A DNA stretch of 39,969 nucleotides from Pseudobacillus lumedeiriae (GTDB lineage: Bacteria; Bacillota; Bacilli; Bacillales; Domibacillaceae). Shown here in pieces: positions 32,785 to 39,969 of this stretch (positions are counted from its first letter, which is position 1; each line of letters starts with the position of its first letter). The DNA is taken from the NCBI RefSeq assembly GCF_044891285.1, contig NZ_JAUIYO010000021.1:1-39969 (forward strand), given 5' to 3'. The translations under genes and the position numbers were made by a program. The notes under the pieces are model-generated. The model made no database searches, was not told the origin of the DNA, and saw nothing but the letters and a program-made list of their open reading frames with translations.

Positions 32785-32965
32785 CGGCGCGCACATTTCT
32801 GTAAGTGCCGCGCATAAAACGGACATAAGTGCGCAGAAACTCGCAATATAGATGCACAAACTTGAATAAGCAGCGCACAAGTTTATATACCGCGCGCATT
32901 TCACCTATTCCCGTGCATACCATCATGATTGCCGCGCAGAACATTCAAAAGTCAGCGCACAAATC
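32785..32965. repeat. 21-bp-period repeat array B
   Basis: The core GCGCA or a variant ends at 32793, 32814, 32835, 32856 (TGCA), 32877, 32898, 32917, 32938 and 32959: nine units, all 21 bp apart except one 19-bp step. On the minus strand the unit reads TGCGCGG…TTTG, the same as array A. Between the cores the sequence is degenerate. The array fills the gap between the DUF4282 gene and the cobalamin riboswitch; no gene is seen in it. Confidence 0.78.
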
Positions 32966-33061
32966 GATGGCCTCTCCTTCACAAAAGCATAATAAGAGAA
33001 AAAATTTGATTTTCTTAAAAAATGCCGGCTATAAAGTGGTATAATATTCTCTAAGTGAATA

Positions 33062-33245
33062 AACCGTGCAGAAAAAAGGAACTGATTGCTCAGTCAAAAA
33101 GGGAATTCGGTGTAAATCCGAAGCTGTTTCCGCAACTGTAAGTGCTGATGAAATAAGAACAATGCCACTGTTTGAAACGAACGATATCAAATGGGAAGGC
33201 TCTTAAAGTAAATGGATGCACAAGCCAGGATACCTGCCTTTTTTC
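33062..33245 (+). ncRNA. Cobalamin riboswitch upstream of btuF
   Basis: The conserved cobalamin-aptamer core is clear: GGGAATTCGGTGTAAATCCG, then AGCTGTTTCCGCAACTGTAA, and the 3' element AAGCCAGGATACCTGCC. It precedes a BtuF-type binding protein. A terminator-like hairpin with eight T residues at 33325-33353 completes a transcriptional-attenuation arrangement: B12 binding should favour termination. Confidence 0.95.
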
Positions 33246-33324
33246 TATCGTATTATGCTCTTCGGAAGTTAAGAGGATGGTACGGCAACTTTGCATCTAT
33301 ACATATATTTATTGATGACGACTG

Positions 33325-33353
33325 CCGGCCAACGTTCTTGGGTGGTTTTTTTT
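33325..33353 (+). terminator. Attenuator terminator of the cobalamin riboswitch
   Basis: CCGGCCAA (33325-33332) pairs with TTGGGTGG (33338-33345) with one mismatch and one G-T pair, followed by eight T residues, 69 bp before the btuF start. Confidence 0.65.
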
Positions 33354-33421
33354 ATGGATTTTTTACACCACGGAAAATACGAAAGGTTGTTCATAAATGT
33401 TTATAGACGGAGGAATAATCA

Positions 33422-34345
33422 ATGAAGAAAACGTTATTATACAGCTTGATTGCTTCGCTTTTTCTTATTTTCTTAACGGCCTGCGGCAATGACTCTTCAT
33501 CTACAAAAGAAACAAAGAAAGAAGAAACATCTTATACAGTTACTGATGACAGAGGGAAAGAAATCACGTTGAAAAAAGTGCCGGAAACGGTTGTTTCCTT
33601 GCAGCCAAGTAATACAGAAATTCTCTTTGCTTTAGGAGCAGGCGACAAAATTGTCGGCGCAACTGAGTATGATACCTACCCGGAAGAAGCGAAAAAGATT
33701 AAACGTGTAGGTGACACTATGACAGTCAACGCTGAAGCAGTCATTGCCTTAAATCCCGATGCTGTCATTGCTTACACAAACGGTGACGATAAAGGAATTA
33801 AACAACTGGAAGACACAGGTATTCCTGTGTTTGTCATTAGTTCTGCGCAAACATTCGAAGACGTGTATGGCAACATCGAACAAATTGCGTCAGTCATGGG
33901 TGTGAAGGAAAAAGGCGACGAACTCGTTTCTGGCATTAAAAAACAAGTCGCTAATGTGCAAGAGAAAATCGCTAGTGTAAAAGAAAAGGAAAGAGTATAC
34001 TATGAAGTCAGCCCTGCTCCTGATATTTTCACAGCTGGCTCCGAAACATTCCAGCAAGAAATATTGAACAACGCTGGTGTCGAAAACGTGTTTGCTGATC
34101 AAAAGGGCTGGGTAAAGATCTCTGAAGAAGAAATTGTAAAACGCAACCCGGATACCATCTTAACACCAGGCAGCGAAGATCCAGTGAAAGAATTCAAATC
34201 CCGTGCCGGCTGGGATCAAATCAATGCGGTGAAAAACGAGAAAATCTACTCCCTCGATACCGAGATCATGTCTCGTCCAGGCCCGCGTATCGGTGAAGCC
34301 GTCGAACTGACTGCCAAAACCGTCTATCCGGATCTTTTCAAATAA
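33422..34345 (+). CDS. btuF: Vitamin B12 ABC transporter substrate-binding lipoprotein
   Basis: 307 aa. GGAGG lies 8 nt before the ATG. Lipoprotein signal with lipobox LTAC (Cys21). The mature part is a class III (BtuF/FepB-type) binding protein: VVSLQPSNTEILFALGAGDKIVGATEYDTYP at the start, ALNPDAVIAYT before the interlobe helix, and RPGPRIGEAVE near the end. The riboswitch upstream assigns cobalamin (or a corrinoid) as ligand; the fold alone would not separate B12 from iron-siderophore. No permease or ATPase gene follows: a terminator lies 36 bp downstream and the next gene is convergent. It must use BtuCD encoded elsewhere. Confidence 0.93.
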   Translation: MKKTLLYSLIASLFLIFLTACGNDSSSTKETKKEETSYTVTDDRGKEITLKKVPETVVSLQPSNTEILFALGAGDKIVGATEYDTYPEEAKKIKRVGDTMTVNAEAVIALNPDAVIAYTNGDDKGIKQLEDTGIPVFVISSAQTFEDVYGNIEQIASVMGVKEKGDELVSGIKKQVANVQEKIASVKEKERVYYEVSPAPDIFTAGSETFQQEILNNAGVENVFADQKGWVKISEEEIVKRNPDTILTPGSEDPVKEFKSRAGWDQINAVKNEKIYSLDTEIMSRPGPRIGEAVELTAKTVYPDLFK

Positions 34346-34381
34346 TCCTTTAAAAGAAATGAATAAAAAATCCTCATAATA

Positions 34382-34427
34382 AAAGCCAATGAACATAGCC
34401 GTCAGGTCTTGTTCATTGGCTTTTTTT
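34382..34427 (+). terminator. Terminator of btuF
   Basis: AAAGCCAATGAACA (34382-34395) pairs with TGTTCATTGGCTTT (34410-34423), followed by further T residues. Confidence 0.9.
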
Positions 34428-34512
34428 GAATAGTAAAAAAGGAGCGCTCTCATTAAGCAAATTTCCCCTCTTTTTATTCAATAGGACTCTTACAGGTGAA
34501 GAGATCTACTTA

Positions 34513-35766
34513 TTATAATTCTTGGGTTATGGCTGTTGCCGGATCGATAGAAACGTAGTAATCGTCCATATTTGTATTAACCACGAATTCATAGTTTCCC
34601 TTGCGGTCGGTTTCAACATAATAAATATCTTGAACGTATTCACGGTACTTTTCATGTCTATAGGTATTTTCGTATTGACTAATCAAATACTTTTCCGCTT
34701 CTGCAATAGTCAGATGAAACGGCTCTTCATCTGCTGACATGTAATCAGGTAATTGACTCATTTTCCATTGGCCGTTCCGCTTCACAAGCGTCCACGTCTC
34801 TGCATGGGGTTCCTCAAGGCCTTGTGGATAACGAAGTGTTACTTTAATCTTCTCACTGCTTCTCTCTAAAATATCATACGGCAGTCCACTATCATATACT
34901 TCGTCGTAAACGAGCCAGTCACAATAGATACATGTAACCTTGTAATAGGCTTCCATTCTTTCAAGCATTTTTCCTTCTGCAAAAGGAGTTAATTCCTTTT
35001 TAAATGTGGAAAAAAGAGGGCGGGTCTTTTTTAATTCATCCATACTATCTTCCCAGGAAACATTCACATACAAGTAATAATAGATAATCGAACTAGCTTT
35101 ATGTTGTACTTCACTGATTAAATTAAATAGCTCTTGATCGTTGTATTCATCTACTGCCTTTGCCTGGTGCGCGCGATATAAGAACATCATCAATTCCGCG
35201 CGTGTCAGCTTTTGATCCGGGGAAAATGTGGTGGTACTCGTTCCCGATGTTACTTTATAGCGGACAAGAGCTTCAATATATGGAGCAGACCAATGAGACA
35301 CTTTCACATCTTTAAATGGCAATGTAAACTGTTTTTTTCGCTCATATCCGAATGCATCAACGATTAATTTAGCCATCTGTGCCCTTGTTAAAATATCATT
35401 CGGCCGCATCGTCCGGTCTGTAAATCCCTGCAAAATCCCCCTCTCCGCAAGTGCAGCCACTTCATTATAATTCTTGTTTAACACGGTCACATCACGAAAA
35501 CCTGCATGATTGGTTTCTCTCTTCAACCCAAGAATTCGTGCTGTCATCACTGCTGCTTCCATCCGAGTCACATATTTTCCAGGCCGGACTTTTCCATCCT
35601 CATCCTTTTCAAATACTCCCTTTGATGCTAGACTCCAAACCGCTTCGTATGCCCGATGTTTCGGCGACACATCATCAAACACCCTGGCTGCAGCATTCAC
35701 CTTTGCTGGGGAAAATACAGTGCCTATAAAAATACAAGAAATGATAAACATCAACCACTTATTCAT
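34513..35766 (-). CDS. Secreted protein with three N-terminal SLH domains and unknown C-terminal domain
   Basis: 417 aa. Signal peptide 1-25 (VNAAARVF junction). SLH repeats occupy about 27-205: FDDVSPKHRAYEAVWSL with VTRMEAAVM, FRDVTVLNKN with LTRAQMAKL, and FKDVKVSHWSAPYIEAL with LTRAELMMF. The rest (about 215-417) is rich in Tyr, Glu and Lys, with a CIYCDW pair of cysteines and an ETWTLVKRNGQWKMS strand that recalls DUF4440/NTF2-like or lipoprotein-type folds. I do not recognise it further. It is wall-anchored by SLH. Monocistronic. Confidence 0.88.
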   Translation of the reverse strand: MNKWLMFIISCIFIGTVFSPAKVNAAARVFDDVSPKHRAYEAVWSLASKGVFEKDEDGKVRPGKYVTRMEAAVMTARILGLKRETNHAGFRDVTVLNKNYNEVAALAERGILQGFTDRTMRPNDILTRAQMAKLIVDAFGYERKKQFTLPFKDVKVSHWSAPYIEALVRYKVTSGTSTTTFSPDQKLTRAELMMFLYRAHQAKAVDEYNDQELFNLISEVQHKASSIIYYYLYVNVSWEDSMDELKKTRPLFSTFKKELTPFAEGKMLERMEAYYKVTCIYCDWLVYDEVYDSGLPYDILERSSEKIKVTLRYPQGLEEPHAETWTLVKRNGQWKMSQLPDYMSADEEPFHLTIAEAEKYLISQYENTYRHEKYREYVQDIYYVETDRKGNYEFVVNTNMDDYYVSIDPATAITQEL

Positions 35767-35893
35767 AATACTTCCTTTCCTTCATTTATTATAATAGTTC
35801 TATTTTATCACAGACAATAGTCTTATAGATAATCAATAAAATCAGAAAAAAAGCGGCGGCTGCCGTTTCATTATTCAATGATTCATTTGAAAT

Positions 35894-35935
35894 AACAAAG
35901 GCAGGGAACCAAATAAATGATTCCCTGCCTTTGTT
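35894..35935 (-). terminator. Terminator of the yjdM gene
   Basis: AACAAAGGCAGGGAA (35894-35908) and TTCCCTGCCTTTGTT (35921-35935) are exact reverse complements around a 12-nt loop, 36 nt after the yjdM stop. Confidence 0.85.
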
Positions 35936-35971
35936 CGTTTCTAGGTATCCTAACCTTTATCTAGATCACGT

Positions 35972-36313
35972 TTATACCTTTTTAACAAACTCCGATTTTA
36001 ACTTCATCGCTCCAAAACCGTCAATTTTGCAGTCAATGTTATGGTCGCCGTCAACTAAACGGATCCCTTTTACTTTCGTACCGATTTTGAGAACGGACGA
36101 GCTTCCTTTTACTTTCAGGTCCTTGATGACGGTAACCGTATCGCCATCATTTAAAATATTTCCATTAGCATCTTTGACGACCTTTTGCTCTTCATTCGTT
36201 TCCGCTTCGGATTCTGGATTCCATTCATACGCACATTCCGGACAAACAAGCAAGTTTCCATCTTCGTACGTGTACTCTGAATGGCATTTTGGACAACTTG
36301 GCAGATTAGCCAT
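35972..36313 (-). CDS. yjdM: Zinc-ribbon protein YjdM (PhnA)
   Basis: 113 aa. Four cysteines of a zinc ribbon (CPKCHSEYTY and CPECAYEWNP, residues 7-27) are followed by an SH3-like barrel containing DANGNILNDGDTVTVIKDLKVKG, the conserved PhnA/YjdM C-terminal block. The protein is widespread and of uncertain function; despite the PhnA name it is not shown to degrade phosphonates in Bacillus. The ATG at 36313 has GGGAGGAAACGGG upstream. Monocistronic. Confidence 0.94.
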   Translation of the reverse strand: MANLPSCPKCHSEYTYEDGNLLVCPECAYEWNPESEAETNEEQKVVKDANGNILNDGDTVTVIKDLKVKGSSSVLKIGTKVKGIRLVDGDHNIDCKIDGFGAMKLKSEFVKKV

Positions 36314-36400
36314 ACTCCCGTTTCCTCCCTTCGCTATTATTCATTCTATTATAGCAAGGTTTATCTTCTATTTCCGTTTTACAACTGTATGAATTTATTG

Positions 36401-37096
36401 TTAATACCTTAAATACTCCCAGGAAACGTAGGCATACTTCCCATTGTAATAGATTTCTGCCCAGCCGTTTGAATATACGCCAAGTACGTACACATCGGCG
36501 TAACGCGGCAGCGAACCGATAATCTTTCCGTTTGGACTCGGTGTTGCCCGCACTCTTAATGAACTGGCATCAACCCACATATTCTCCTGAACATACTCAT
36601 AATTCACTGAAGGAGACGGTGCTTTTAAATAAGCGGAAGCAACGAAGCCCACTTTCCCATTATAACGGACTTCCGACCAGCCGCCTGGTCTTGTGCCGTA
36701 CACATAGACAGTCGCTCCTCTTGGGAATGATCCGATGACTTTTCCTTTCGGGCTAGGTGTTGCCCGCACATTCAGCTTTGACGCGTTCACAATCATCTCC
36801 GTGCCTGTCACTGGCGCAGGTGAATAGCTGTCCGCAAACTTTAAATATCCTGCTGCTACATATCCTGCCCTATTGTTATATTTAATCTTCGACCAGCCGC
36901 CAGAATTCGTCTCATAGACGTACACCCCCTGGCCTTTTTTCAAAGAACCGATCACGCGCGCCGTTTTACTCGGGTTCTCCCGCACATTCAATTTGTCAAC
37001 AGTGACGGATGCATTCCCTGTACTCGCGCTCGCTAAAGCAGGCAACATACTAAAAATAAGTCCAAAAACCATAAATAACAGAACAACCTTTTTCAT
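36401..37096 (-). CDS. Secreted protein with three bacterial SH3 domains
   Basis: 231 aa. Signal peptide 1-24 (ALASAS). Three SH3b repeats: about 28-88 (VDKLNVRENPSKTARVIGSL), 100-160 (ASKLNVRATPSPKGKVIGSF) and 170-231 (ASSLRVRATPSPNGKIIGSL), each ending GYVAAGYLK/GFVASAYLK/AYVSWEYLR. SH3b domains bind peptidoglycan stems. No catalytic domain is attached, so it may be a wall-binding accessory protein. It is divergent from the amidase at 37356. Confidence 0.93.
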   Translation of the reverse strand: MKKVVLLFMVFGLIFSMLPALASASTGNASVTVDKLNVRENPSKTARVIGSLKKGQGVYVYETNSGGWSKIKYNNRAGYVAAGYLKFADSYSPAPVTGTEMIVNASKLNVRATPSPKGKVIGSFPRGATVYVYGTRPGGWSEVRYNGKVGFVASAYLKAPSPSVNYEYVQENMWVDASSLRVRATPSPNGKIIGSLPRYADVYVLGVYSNGWAEIYYNGKYAYVSWEYLRY

Positions 37097-37308
37097 CTTA
37101 TTCCTCTCCCAAATAAAGTACTTATTTATCTAGTTCTAAATATACACCATATTCATAGGCATTCATATACTTTATTGGCAATATTAATCATTTAATTGAT
37201 TCTATTTACCCATGAACTATGTTGCTTGAAATGAGACTGATATCCATGATGACTATTATCTTTGTAGCGGGAAAATAGTGTTTTATTTCATTAAAATCTA
37301 TTCTTCTT

Positions 37309-37317
37309 CATACCCTA
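37309..37317 (+). promoter_or_regulatory. SigK-like -10 element upstream of the amidase gene
   Basis: CATACCCTA fits the mother-cell SigK -10 consensus CATANNNTA exactly and lies 39 bp before the start codon. The -35 AC is not clear, so this is tentative. Confidence 0.4.
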
Positions 37318-37355
37318 TAGAGGTAAAATGAATTAAATAAATGGGAGGATATCTT

Positions 37356-38711
37356 ATGAAACTGTACTTAGATCCGGGACATGGAGGCTCCGATCCAGGG
37401 GCGCAAGGAAATGGATTGAAGGAAAAAGAGATTACTTTAGATATTGCCATTAAAATACGCACGATTTTACTAAATGATTATGAGAATGTTGAGGTAAAAA
37501 TGAGCCGTACAAGCGATGTTTCTAAAAGTTTGGATCAGCGCACAAATGAAGCGAATTCTTGGGGCGCCGATTATTACTTATCGATTCATTGTAATTCTGC
37601 AAACGGCTCTGCGCAAGGATATGAAGACTTTATTCACAGCAGCTTATCCGATTCTTCTGCAGCTGCTAGATATCGAGATATCCTGCATGAAGAAATCAGC
37701 AAAATAAACCAGCTGAAAAACCGCGGAAAGAAAAAAGCAAATTTTCACGTTTTACGCGAAACGACAATGCCCGCCGCCTTAACGGAAAATGGGTTTATCG
37801 ATCACACAAATGATGCTTCCTTGATGAAAGAGGCCTCATGGCGTCAAAAAACAGCACAAGGACATGTGAATGGTTTAGCACGGGCGTTTAATCTTCAGCG
37901 CAAAGCCAATGATGCTGGAAATAATTCTGGAACGGTTTATAAAGTAATAGCCGGCTCTTTTAAGACAAAGGAAAACGCGGAAGAACGTGTATCTTCGCTT
38001 CGCTCAAAAAGCGTTGAATCTTTTGTTTATTCCATTACGATCTCCGGTGAACTTTGGTATCGCGTTCAAGCTGGTGCTTTTTCCACTCGAGAAAATGCGG
38101 AAAAACGATTGGAAGAAGTAAAACAGGCAGGCATAAAAGAGGCTTTCATTGTTTCGGAAGCCGTCAGCCCCAAACCAGACGATCCTTCGGGATATTCGAT
38201 ACTTGGCCCAACCTTTTTATCACCGGAACAGATGGATCAGTATGCGAAAACAGCCAATCCCAACGCTATAAAATTAGGGAATGATTACTTCACGTTCGGG
38301 GAGTATTATGGAATTAGAGGAGATGTAGCCTTTGCTCAAGCCCTGCACGAAACCAATTTTTTTCGGTTTACGGGAGTCGTACAATCGAGCCAAAACAACT
38401 TTTGCGGATTAGGTACAACTGGGCCAGATCAGCCAGGAGCCAGCTTTAGTACCCCCAAAGAAGGTGTGCTCGCCCACATTCAACATTTGTTTGCCTATGC
38501 ATCTACTAAAGCATTACCAGACAAATATCCATTAGTCGATCCGCGCTTTAACCTAGTAAGCAGAGGTTCTGCCCCGACATGGACGGATTTAAACGGAAAA
38601 TGGGCCGTGCCAGGTACCGATTATGGGCAAATGGTTTTGAGTATATACGAAAGAAAAATTAACGCTACCATTCAACAGCTAGAAGACATCCTGCAAATGA
38701 TCAAAAGGTGA
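37356..38711 (+). CDS. Bifunctional autolysin: N-acetylmuramoyl-L-alanine amidase, SPOR, glucosaminidase
   Basis: 451 aa from the ATG at 37356 (GGGAGGATATC upstream); the ATG at 37341 lacks a site. Residues 1-185 are an Amidase_3 domain with zinc and catalytic residues: His in LDPGHGG, Glu in KEKEITLDI, His in SIHCNSANG and Glu in LTENGFI. About 195-270 is a SPOR-type pair of repeats (VYKVIAGSFKTKENAEERV and WYRVQAGAFSTRENAEKRL). About 280-451 is a glucosaminidase domain with Glu in FAQALHETNFF and NNFCGLGT. There is no signal peptide, as in CwlC, the SigK-dependent amidase that lyses the mother cell; the SigK-like -10 box agrees. Confidence 0.92.
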   Translation: MKLYLDPGHGGSDPGAQGNGLKEKEITLDIAIKIRTILLNDYENVEVKMSRTSDVSKSLDQRTNEANSWGADYYLSIHCNSANGSAQGYEDFIHSSLSDSSAAARYRDILHEEISKINQLKNRGKKKANFHVLRETTMPAALTENGFIDHTNDASLMKEASWRQKTAQGHVNGLARAFNLQRKANDAGNNSGTVYKVIAGSFKTKENAEERVSSLRSKSVESFVYSITISGELWYRVQAGAFSTRENAEKRLEEVKQAGIKEAFIVSEAVSPKPDDPSGYSILGPTFLSPEQMDQYAKTANPNAIKLGNDYFTFGEYYGIRGDVAFAQALHETNFFRFTGVVQSSQNNFCGLGTTGPDQPGASFSTPKEGVLAHIQHLFAYASTKALPDKYPLVDPRFNLVSRGSAPTWTDLNGKWAVPGTDYGQMVLSIYERKINATIQQLEDILQMIKR

Positions 38712-38814
38712 CCTATTCTTTTTACCTTAATCAATGGCATTGGCGAGTGTCTCTATTGATGCTGGGCTATATGAAGCAATGAGCCTCAATGCTTCAACTA
38801 TGTAAAACCTACAA

Positions 38815-38855
38815 AAGAAGAGCTGGTCATGTGTTCAACATGACCAGCTCTTCTT
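38815..38855. terminator. Terminator of the tRNA operon (and of the amidase gene)
   Basis: Positions 38815-38832 and 38838-38855 are exact reverse complements (AAGAAGAGCTGG… / …CCAGCTCTTCTT) around a GTTCA loop. On the minus strand a T-rich tail follows 15 nt after tRNA-Asp. Confidence 0.85.
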
Positions 38856-38869
38856 CGAAATAAATAAGA

Positions 38870-38943
38870 CGGTCCGGACGGGACTCGAACCCGCGACCTC
38901 CTGCGTGACAGGCAGGCATTCTAACCAACTGAACTACCGGACC
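38870..38943 (-). tRNA. tRNA-Asp (GTC)
   Basis: Acceptor GGTCCGG pairs with CCGGACC; anticodon loop CTGTCAC gives GTC; TTCGAGT is the T-loop. Discriminator G; CCA is not encoded. Last gene of the cluster. Confidence 0.96.
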
Positions 38944-38947
38944 ATGA

Positions 38948-39021
<74 letters not shown>

Positions 39022-39146
39022 ACGTTGTGAATAAATAAATGAACTATTTCATGTCCGAGAAAATAACCGCCCCGATTTCGGAAAGATAAATCAGGATGAA
39101 GCTCAATCGGTGCGCTGCAGCGGATTCGGAGAAGCTTATTCGGACG

Positions 39147-39160
39147 TGCTCCACCCCGCG
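39147..39160 (-). repeat. Duplicated 5' end of tRNA-fMet
   Basis: Fourteen bases (CGCGGGGTGGAGCA on the minus strand) repeat exactly the first 14 bases of the tRNA-fMet gene at 39008-39021. The copy then diverges. About 125 bp of unassigned sequence lies between the two copies; no other gene is seen there. Confidence 0.7.
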
Positions 39161-39185
39161 GCGATATAATTGAGAAATGAAATGG

Positions 39186-39275
39186 CGGAGGAAGAGGGAT
39201 TCGAACCCCCGCGCGGTTTAACCCGCCTGTCGGTTTTCAAGACCGATCCCTTCAGCCAGACTTGGGTATTCCTCC
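39186..39275 (-). tRNA. tRNA-Ser (TGA)
   Basis: Acceptor GGAGGAA pairs with TTCCTCC; a long variable arm follows the anticodon loop CTTGAAA (TGA); TTCGAAT T-loop. 90 nt as expected for a class II tRNA. Discriminator G. Confidence 0.95.
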
Positions 39276-39282
39276 ATACAAG

Positions 39283-39356
39283 TGGACCCTGCAGGACTCG
39301 AACCTGCGACCGGACGGTTATGAGCCGTCTGCTCTAACCAACTGAGCTAAGGGTCC
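39283..39356 (-). tRNA. tRNA-Ile2 (CAT, lysidine-modified type)
   Basis: Acceptor GGACCCT/AGGGTCC, anticodon loop CTCATAA (CAT). The GGACCC start and GACGGCTCATAACCGTC anticodon arm resemble the Bacillus tRNA-Ile2 decoded after TilS modification, and the position between Met and Ser agrees. Many annotations would call it Met. Confidence 0.8.
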
Positions 39357-39377
39357 ACTATCAATGAATGAACCTTA

Positions 39378-39451
39378 TAGCGGCGGAGGGGATCGAACCC
39401 CCGACCTCACGGGTATGAACCGTACGCTCTAGCCAGCTGAGCTACACCGCC
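39378..39451 (-). tRNA. Elongator tRNA-Met (CAT)
   Basis: Starts GGCGGTG, ends CGCCGCT with discriminator A (G1-U72 wobble). Anticodon loop TTCATAC in the TACGG/CCGTG stem. Lacks the initiator features. Confidence 0.93.
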
Positions 39452-39475
39452 ATAGTAAGAATAATGAAATATGTA

Positions 39476-39548
39476 TGGAGCCTAGCGGGATCGAACCGCT
39501 GACCTCCTGCGTGCAAAGCAGGCGCTCTCCCAGCTGAGCTAAGGCCCC
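39476..39548 (-). tRNA. tRNA-Ala (TGC)
   Basis: GGGGCCT acceptor with AGGCTCC; anticodon loop TTTGCAC (TGC); TTCGATC T-loop. Discriminator A. Confidence 0.95.
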
Positions 39549-39576
39549 ATGTCATAATTAATACTAAACTTTCAAA

Positions 39577-39653
39577 TGGTCGGGAAGACAGGATTCGAAC
39601 CTGCGACCCCTTGGTCCCAAACCAAGTGCTCTACCAAGCTGAGCTACTTCCCG
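39577..39653 (-). tRNA. tRNA-Pro (TGG)
   Basis: CGGGAAG/CTTCCCG acceptor, anticodon loop TTTGGGA (TGG), discriminator A, with CCA encoded at 39577-39579. Confidence 0.95.
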
Positions 39654-39659
39654 TATATA

Positions 39660-39736
39660 TGGCGCGCCCGAGAGGAGTCGAACCCCTAACCTTTTGATCC
39701 GTAGTCAAACGCTCTATCCAATTGAGCTACGGGCGC
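39660..39736 (-). tRNA. tRNA-Arg (ACG)
   Basis: GCGCCCG/CGGGCGC acceptor, anticodon loop CTACGGA (ACG, decoded as inosine), discriminator G, encoded CCA at 39660-39662. Confidence 0.95.
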
Positions 39737-39747
39737 ATAAATATGAA

Positions 39748-39836
39748 TGGTGCCGAGGACCGGAATCGAACCGGTACGGTAGTCACCTACCGCAGGATTT
39801 TAAGTCCTGTGCGTCTGCCAGTTCCGCCACCCCGGC
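39748..39836 (-). tRNA. tRNA-Leu (TAA)
   Basis: GCCGGGG/CCTCGGC acceptor, anticodon loop CTTAAAA (TAA), long variable arm, discriminator A, encoded CCA at 39748-39750. Confidence 0.95.
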
Positions 39837-39844
39837 ACTTCTTA

Positions 39845-39919
39845 TGGAGCGGAAGACGGGATTCGAACCCGCGACCCCCACCTTGGCAAGGTGGTGTTCT
39901 ACCACTGAACTACTTCCGC
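39845..39919 (-). tRNA. tRNA-Gly (GCC)
   Basis: GCGGAAG/CTTCCGC acceptor, anticodon loop TTGCCAA (GCC), discriminator T, encoded CCA at 39845-39847. First gene of the visible cluster; the last 50 bp of the window contain no complete tRNA. Confidence 0.95.
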
Positions 39920-39969
39920 GCTTGAACAGGATGTTCTGACTTCTGTGTTTGTCACAGGACGTGACAGTT

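Noticed and set aside
28969..32965. CRISPR array
   Set aside because: The conserved part of each unit is only 5-9 bp, spacing is too short for repeat-spacer units, and no cas gene is present.
32723..33044. Open frames of about 70 codons on both strands over array B
   Set aside because: The 21-bp period keeps frames open on both strands; there are no ribosome sites, and composition (Cys/Arg/Phe heptads) is that of a translated repeat.
39694..39939. Open frames across the tRNA-Arg, -Leu and -Gly genes (peptides containing GFEPATPTLARW or GPESNRYGSH)
   Set aside because: These peptides are the familiar false proteins produced by translating tRNA genes; the DNA is fully explained by tRNAs.

Overview
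This window reads as a piece of chromosome from an endospore-forming member of the Bacillaceae (low-GC Firmicutes). The evidence is strong AGGAGG-type ribosome binding sites with frequent TTG and GTG starts, near-consensus CcpA (cre), Fur, SigD and SigK sites, homologues of Bacillus gene groups (hutU, yhjC-yhjB, efeUOB, hemAT, a MarR/MFS pair), and a tRNA cluster whose order Gly-Leu-Arg-Pro-Ala-Met-Ile2-Ser-fMet-Asp matches, as I remember it, the tRNA cluster after a Bacillus subtilis rRNA operon. Three S-layer-homology (SLH) proteins suggest an S-layer or pyruvylated secondary wall polymer. I see no prophage, transposase, CRISPR array or conjugative module.

Layout. 1-181: 5' end of hutU. 468-5980: a NitT/TauT-type ABC importer with two nearly identical substrate-binding lipoproteins, permease and ATPase, followed by an orphan AraC-type regulator with a degenerate receiver domain; a leader with a cre-like site and hairpins lies upstream. 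6391-9966: nitroreductase, SLH-anchored GDSL esterase, DedA protein, LysR regulator. 10004-10213: orphan C-terminal gene fragment. 10280-13166: translationally coupled operon yhjC-yhjB-M20 amidohydrolase. 13626-15216: a MerR/B12-binding regulator divergent from a small membrane protein, with an 11+11 bp operator between them. 15274-17755: EAL phosphodiesterase and the heme aerotaxis sensor HemAT. 17880-19618: IsdG-like heme monooxygenase, a Pro/Gly-rich protein and a secreted YiiX-like hydrolase. 19692-23563: Fur-controlled iron-uptake operon efeO-efeB-efeU. 23901-28905: SLH-CAP protein, small membrane protein, an acidic secreted protein behind a SigD-like promoter plus a c-di-GMP-I riboswitch, and a dCache chemoreceptor. 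29063-32683: MFS transporter with its MarR regulator, secreted SGNH hydrolase, a candidate CcpA-controlled small RNA, DUF4282 protein. 33062-34345: cobalamin riboswitch and btuF. 34513-38711: third SLH protein, YjdM, triple-SH3 secreted protein, and a CwlC-like amidase fused to a glucosaminidase. 38870-39919: ten tRNA genes, all on the minus strand.

Themes. Second-messenger and motility control (EAL enzyme, c-di-GMP riboswitch, SigD-like promoter, HemAT, chemoreceptor), heme and iron (Efe system, heme monooxygenase, HemAT), and vitamin B12 (B12-type MerR regulator, B12 riboswitch) recur across the window. The most unusual signals are non-coding: three arrays of degenerate repeats with an exact 21-bp period between 28.9 and 33 kb, a likely catabolite-repressed small RNA at 32.08-32.24 kb, the SigD/c-di-GMP module at 26.4-26.6 kb, the shared operator of the B12-type regulator, and a broken tRNA-fMet copy inside the tRNA cluster. 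Every call comes from reading the sequence; no database or folding program was used.
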